Shown here piece after piece: positions 59,663 through 64,000 of a DNA stretch of 64,000 nt. A program made the translations under genes and the position numbers. The DNA comes from a virus. The notes under the pieces are model-generated. The model was given only the letters and a program-made list of their open reading frames with translations. It ran no database searches and was not told the DNA's origin. Every line of letters starts with the position of its first letter. Position 1 is the first letter of the stretch. The stretch spans positions 23,060 through 87,059 of the IMG/VR virus record IMGVR_UViG_3300034524_000181, one strand, 5' to 3'.

Positions 59663-60104
59663 GTTGTATAATACGCCATTCGAAGCATCACTACGTATAT
59701 TGCTTATACTAGAGTCTTCAAAAAATCAGAACTTTAGTTTGGACTTGCTTACTGCCATAGATTTTATTTCACTTTACGGAAGAGATTTTGGTCTTTCTAA
59801 TGAAAATCTGCATGGAGATAATAGTTATAAGTTCAGTGAATTCGCCTTGCGCCGCGAACTCATAAAAACAGCAATTAAGCATCTTGTTCTTGATGACCTC
59901 ATAAAAGTTAGCTCGACCAAACAAGGTTTTACATATTCCGCTAATCAAAAAGGCTTAAATTTTAGCGAACATTTATCAAGTGATTATGCTAACACATATC
60001 GTCAAGCTGTTTATTTAGTAAGGGGATTTATATCTAATAAAACAGAGCGTGAAGTTTTAGAATATATAAATAAACGCTCCATATATTCGTTGCGGGAGGA
60101 TTAA
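59655..60104 (+). CDS. ABC-three-component system middle component
   Basis: 149 residues: MSKLYNTPFEASLRILLILE, IDFISLYGRDFGLSNENLHG, RELIKTAIKHLVLDDLIKVS, and YANTYRQAVYLVRGFISNKT. A winged-helix-type middle protein that bridges effector and ATPase in ABC-3C systems. Start overlaps the effector stop by eight bases (ATGAGTAA), indicating coupling. The ATPase follows four bases later. Confidence 0.78.
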   Translation: MSKLYNTPFEASLRILLILESSKNQNFSLDLLTAIDFISLYGRDFGLSNENLHGDNSYKFSEFALRRELIKTAIKHLVLDDLIKVSSTKQGFTYSANQKGLNFSEHLSSDYANTYRQAVYLVRGFISNKTEREVLEYINKRSIYSLRED

Positions 60105-60108
60105 TGAA

Positions 60109-61887
60109 ATGACTAACTTATATATAAAAAAGCTAATTGTTTCCGGTGGTGGTAAAGAGCCTTCTGTTTTGGAATTTGATGAAGGATTAAATATTATATG
60201 TGGACCATCGAATACTTGAAAAAGTTATATCTTAGAATGTATCGACTACTTATTTGGCAGTGATAAAATTCGTTTTGATAGAAGCACCGGCTACAATAAT
60301 ATCAAATTAATTGTTGCTACAGAAAGCGGTAGTATTACATTGGATCGTGAATTAGATTCAAATAAAATTAGAGTTCATAGCGACAATCACAAGATTGAAT
60401 CTGGAGAATATAGAACTAGTGGAAAAAAGAATATCAGTGATGTATGGTTAAGTCTTATAGGTATTGATGAGGAGCGTTTTATTATAAAAAACTCAAGGTA
60501 TGATAAACAACGTCTTACCTGGAGGACTATTTCACATATGTTTCTCATTAAGGAATCTATTGTTTTTCAAGAAGCTTCTATTATATTGCCAAGGCAAAAT
60601 ACAGCACATACCGCAGCTCTTTCTACCCTCTTTTTCTTAATTACTGGTCAAGATTTTGCTGAATCCGACCCAAAGGAAGAAAAAAAGATAAAAGAAGCTA
60701 GAAAAAAGGCTGTTGCTGATTATATTAATAAAAGGTTAAATGATTTTGCTGAACGTAAAAATGAGCTTAACAAGCTTCCAGTTGGAGATGAAGAGTACCT
60801 TCAAGAAAAAGTAGAAAATATACTTGTTGAAATCGCTAAAACAGAAGAAAAAATTGCTGATTCAGTTAACCGCAGCAAACAACTTCTAAAGGAAATTTAT
60901 GTTGTCAGCGATCAATTGGCTGAATGTAATACGTTGTATAACCGGTATAAGGCTTTGAAGACTCAGTATGCATCTGATATTAAAAGATTAACTTTTATTG
61001 TTGAAGGAGAGCTGCATAAAGGGAAAATGCATGCAAATTCTAAATGTCCTTTCTGTGACAGCAGTATATCCTCTTCTCAAAAAGAAGCTTCTTATGCTGA
61101 AACATCACATGCTGAGCTACATAGGATACAACTTCAATTAGATGATTTATTAGAAGCTGAGCAAGATCTAATAAAAGAACGGTCTACACTAGAATCTAAA
61201 CTTGCTAGATTAAATAATGAAAAATCAGATGTTGAATTACTCATTAATGATGAATTAAAACCCAAAATTGCTGGGCTTAGATCAACTTTATATGATTATC
61301 GAAGAGCCATTGAAATTCGAAATGAATCAGTTGTTATTACCAAATATGAAACAACAATGAAATCCGAATTGTTTGAAGCAATGATGGAAGATGAATCAGC
61401 GGTAGAGTTTAAAATCAAGAACTACTTTAATAGCGATATCATAGCAACATTGGACATCTATCTAAATAGAATCCTAGAAGCTTGTAAGTTTGATGGTTAT
61501 AGCTCTGCTTATTTTGATTCAAGTTCCTTTGACATATTTATCAACGGAACTCCCAAAGACACATATGGCAAAGGATATCGCGCTTTTTTAAATACTGTAC
61601 TTGCCATTTCGCTTATGGAGTATTTAACCGATAAAGGTAAATATGCACCTGAGCTATTGATTATTGACACCCCTATTCTTTCTCTGAAGGAAAAAGAAGA
61701 TGGTGTGGCATCTGACACAATGAAAGCTGCATTATTCCAGTACCTATTAGACAACCAAGGTCATGGTCAAGTTATTATTGTAGAAAATGATATTCCTGAT
61801 TTAGATTATAGCAACGCAAATGTGATTCAGTTTACTAAAGATGAATCGTATGGTCGTTACGGATTTTTGAATGATGTACGCCAATAA
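60109..61887 (+). pseudogene. ABC-3C SMC-like ATPase (DUF2326-like), interrupted by TGA in Walker A
   Basis: One 592-codon frame. Codons 1-36 give MTNLYIKKLIVSGGG...LNIICGPSNT; codon 37 (60217-60219) is TGA; then KSYILECIDYLFGSDKIRF. The Walker A should read GPSNTGKS, so GGA to TGA removes the central Gly. Downstream are a long coiled coil (about 185-370) with a CPFCDSSI zinc-hook-like motif near 315 and the Walker B/D-loop ELLIIDTPILSLKEKE near 520. The same frame is otherwise intact. It should be null unless suppressed. Confidence 0.85.
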
Positions 61888-61910
61888 GAAATGAAATGGA
61901 GGCTTATTTA

Positions 61911-62123
61911 ATGAGCAAAGATCAAAATATAGAAAAATGGTCTTCAATGGATATTATTACAGATTATCTGGGTGTAAGTCGTGAAACTGTACTGCAGTGG
62001 ATCAACAATCGCAACATGCCAGCCCATAAGGTAGGTAGACTATGGAAATTTAAAATTTCCGAAGTTGATGAATGGATTCGGTCCGGTGGTGCAGCTGAGA
62101 AAAGTGAAACAGATGATGTTTAA
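61911..62123 (+). CDS. Excisionase-family HTH protein
   Basis: 70 residues from ATG 61911 (GGAGG lies eight bases upstream; an ATG at 61896 is within the RBS region). Winged-helix/MerR-like: SMDIITDYLGVSRETVLQWI then NRNMPAHKVGRLWKFKISEV, DEWIRSGG. Such proteins are often next to type I restriction genes and may regulate or modulate them. It lies 23 bases after the ATPase and 51 before hsdM. Confidence 0.8.
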   Translation: MSKDQNIEKWSSMDIITDYLGVSRETVLQWINNRNMPAHKVGRLWKFKISEVDEWIRSGGAAEKSETDDV

Positions 62124-62174
62124 GAAGCCCTTTAGCATTATAAGTATTTCATTATTTGAAAGGAAGTGTTTTAT

Positions 62175-64000
62175 ATGGATAACCAAACCTATAATTCAAT
62201 ATTAAACTTTATTTGGCAATAGCAGACGACTGTCTACGAGATGTATATGTACGAGGTAAATATAGAGATGTAATCTTGCCTATGACAGTAATCCGTAGAT
62301 TAGATGCTGTATTAGAGGAAACAAAACCTGCTGTTCTTGAAATGAAAAAGAAACTAGACGAGGCAGGCATCACCAATCAGACTGCTGCACTATGCAATGC
62401 TGCTGGACAGTCATTTTGCAACAGTTCACCTTTTTGCTTGCGCGATTTAACCTCTAGAGCAAAAAATCAAACTTTAAAAGCAGATTTTATAGCCTATTTG
62501 GATGGCTTCTCTCCTAATGTTCAGGAAATTTTAGATAGATTCAAATTTCGCAATCAGATAGACACTATGATTGATGCAGATATACTTGGCGCTGTTATAG
62601 AAAAATTTGTTTCACCTACAATTAACTTAAGCCCTAACCCTGTTTATAAAGATGATGAAAAGAAGGAAATCCGTTTACCTGGTCTTGATAATCATACCAT
62701 GGGGGTAATTTTTGAAGAACTTATTCGCCGCTTTAATGAAGAAAATAATGAAGAGGCAGGAGAACACTTTACCCCTCGTGATGTTGTCGAATTAATGGCC
62801 GATCTTATTTTTGTACCAGTAGCGGATAAAATTATGGATGCAACTTACTCTTGCTACGATGGGGCTTGCGGTACAGGTGGTATGCTTACCGTAGCCCAAG
62901 ACCGTCTGATGGAACTTGCTGAAAAAGCTGGTAAGAAAGTATCTATTCATCTTTTTGGCCAGGAAATAAATCCTGAAACGTATGCTATAGCTAAGTCTGA
63001 TTTATTATTACAAGGACAAGGAGATCAAGCGGACCATATTGGGTTTGGTTCCACCCTTTCTAACGACCAATTTCCTACCTACCAGTTTGACTTCATGCTA
63101 AGTAATCCGCCATATGGCAAATCGTGGAAAGTTGACGCAGATAAACTCGGTGGCAAGAAAGATATTATGGACAGTCGTTTTGTGACCAACTTTGCTGATG
63201 ATCCTAATTTCAGTATGATTCCAAGAACAAGTGACGGACAGTTACTTTTCCTACTAAACAATGTTGCAAAAATGAAGAAAACTACCGAGTTAGGTAGCCG
63301 TATCGCAGAAGTGCATAACGGGTCTTCCTTATTTACCGGTGATGCCGGACAAGGTGAAAGTAATGCCCGACGCTTTATGATAGAGAACGACCTTGTAGTG
63401 GCGATTATTGCCCTACCAGACAATATGTTCTATAACACAGGAATTGGCACTTTTATTTGGATTCTTTCTAACAATAAAGCTGAACACAGAAAGGGTAAGA
63501 TTCAACTTATAGATGCTACTTCATTAAAGTCGCCTCTTCGTAAAAACTTAGGTAAAAAGAATTGTGAATTGACTCCTGAAATCAGACAACAAATTTTGGA
63601 GTTATATATGGCTTTTGAGGAAAATGAGTATAGCAAAATTTTTGATAACAACGAGTTTGGTTATTGGAAAGTAACTGTTCTTCGCCCTGCATACAACGAA
63701 GATGGCACTATTCAAAAAGATAAAAAAGGAAAACCTGTTGTCAATAAAGAGCTAACAGATACAGAACAAATACCTTTTATCTATGAAGGTGGCATCGAAG
63801 CATTCTTTGAAAAAGAAGTAAAGCCCTTTGCTCCCGATGCATGGATTGACGAAAAGCAGACAAAAATCGGTTATGAAATTAGTTTTACAAAATATTTCTA
63901 TAAACCGATTCAGCTAAGAACACTAGAAGAAATAACAGTAGACATTCGTTCACTCGAAGAAGAGACAGACGGATTACTTGCTGAGATTATAGGGGGTTGA
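62175..64000 (+). pseudogene. hsdM: Type I restriction-modification methyltransferase subunit, frameshifted at start
   Basis: An RBS (AAAGGAAG) and ATG 62175 begin MDNQTYNSILNFIW, after which a one-base deletion around 62212-62214 (GGG to GG) moves the frame; the remainder runs IADDCLRDVYVRGKYRDVIL to a TGA at 63998. The main frame has motif I YDGACGTGGMLTVAQDRLM near 225, motif IV FMLSNPPYGKSW near 305 and the HsdM N-terminal helical domain. TTG 62213 could restart translation, leaving a loss of only about 13 residues. It partners HsdS/HsdR, which would lie beyond the window. Confidence 0.8.

Noticed and set aside
60217-60219. UGA read as Gly or selenocysteine in the ATPase Walker A
   Set aside because: UGA-to-Gly recoding is not known in Firmicutes, no selenocysteine insertion element is apparent and Sec would not replace the Walker A glycine.

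Overview
The window comes from a low-to-moderate GC Firmicute, most likely a member of the Clostridia. The evidence is strong AGGAGG-type ribosome binding sites, consensus sigma-A promoters with 17-bp spacers, AT-rich intergenic DNA, and clostridial-type phage, serine recombinase and riboswitch families. Almost all of it is accessory DNA: two prophages, an insertion sequence, attachment-site relics and defence genes, with only short stretches of host-like genes.

Layout. (1) 1-4.7 kb is a fragment of a first, visibly more GC-rich prophage replication module on the minus strand (primase, DUF4406-like protein, Bro/KilAC antirepressor, family A DNA polymerase, truncated replication protein). It runs directly into the 3' part of a host acetolactate synthase gene that also carries an in-frame stop. 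(2) 5.7-15.5 kb holds a small ORF, a CorA transporter, a candidate small RNA, an ISL3-family IS, the tail of a type III restriction gene, relics of rlmD 3' ends, a P-type metal ATPase behind a NiCo (czcD) riboswitch, and a group of uncharacterised genes. (3) 15.6-58.3 kb is a second, nearly complete cos-type siphoprophage entirely on the minus strand. Right to left it has a sigma-like regulator, a recombination/replication module, late regulator, HNH and terminase small subunit around a probable cos site, metK plus two DNA methyltransferases, an amidoligase/GGCT group, terminase large subunit, portal, protease, capsid, connectors, tail, GH18 tail hydrolase, holin and amidase, then three serine recombinases. 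(4) 58.4-64 kb on the plus strand is a defence island: an ABC-three-component (ABC-3C) operon, a small HTH protein and the HsdM subunit of a type I restriction system.

Main points of interest. The phage DNA polymerase of prophage 2 carries a 309-residue intein at its motif B. Inside it, in a different reading frame and with its own perfect Shine-Dalgarno sequence, lies a complete HNH-type homing endonuclease ORF, so about 730 bp is open in two frames. A second candidate dual-coding region lies inside the C5-cytosine methyltransferase. Three phage genes are preceded by a shared two-hairpin leader. The tail chaperone has a textbook -1 frameshift site with a stimulatory hairpin.

Decay. The capsid gene and the DUF2800 gene each carry one in-frame TAG, the ABC-3C ATPase has a TGA inside its Walker A motif, hsdM has a one-base frameshift near its start, and ilvB is truncated and has a TAA. 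Either these systems are decaying or the sequence has local errors; this cannot be decided from the sequence alone.
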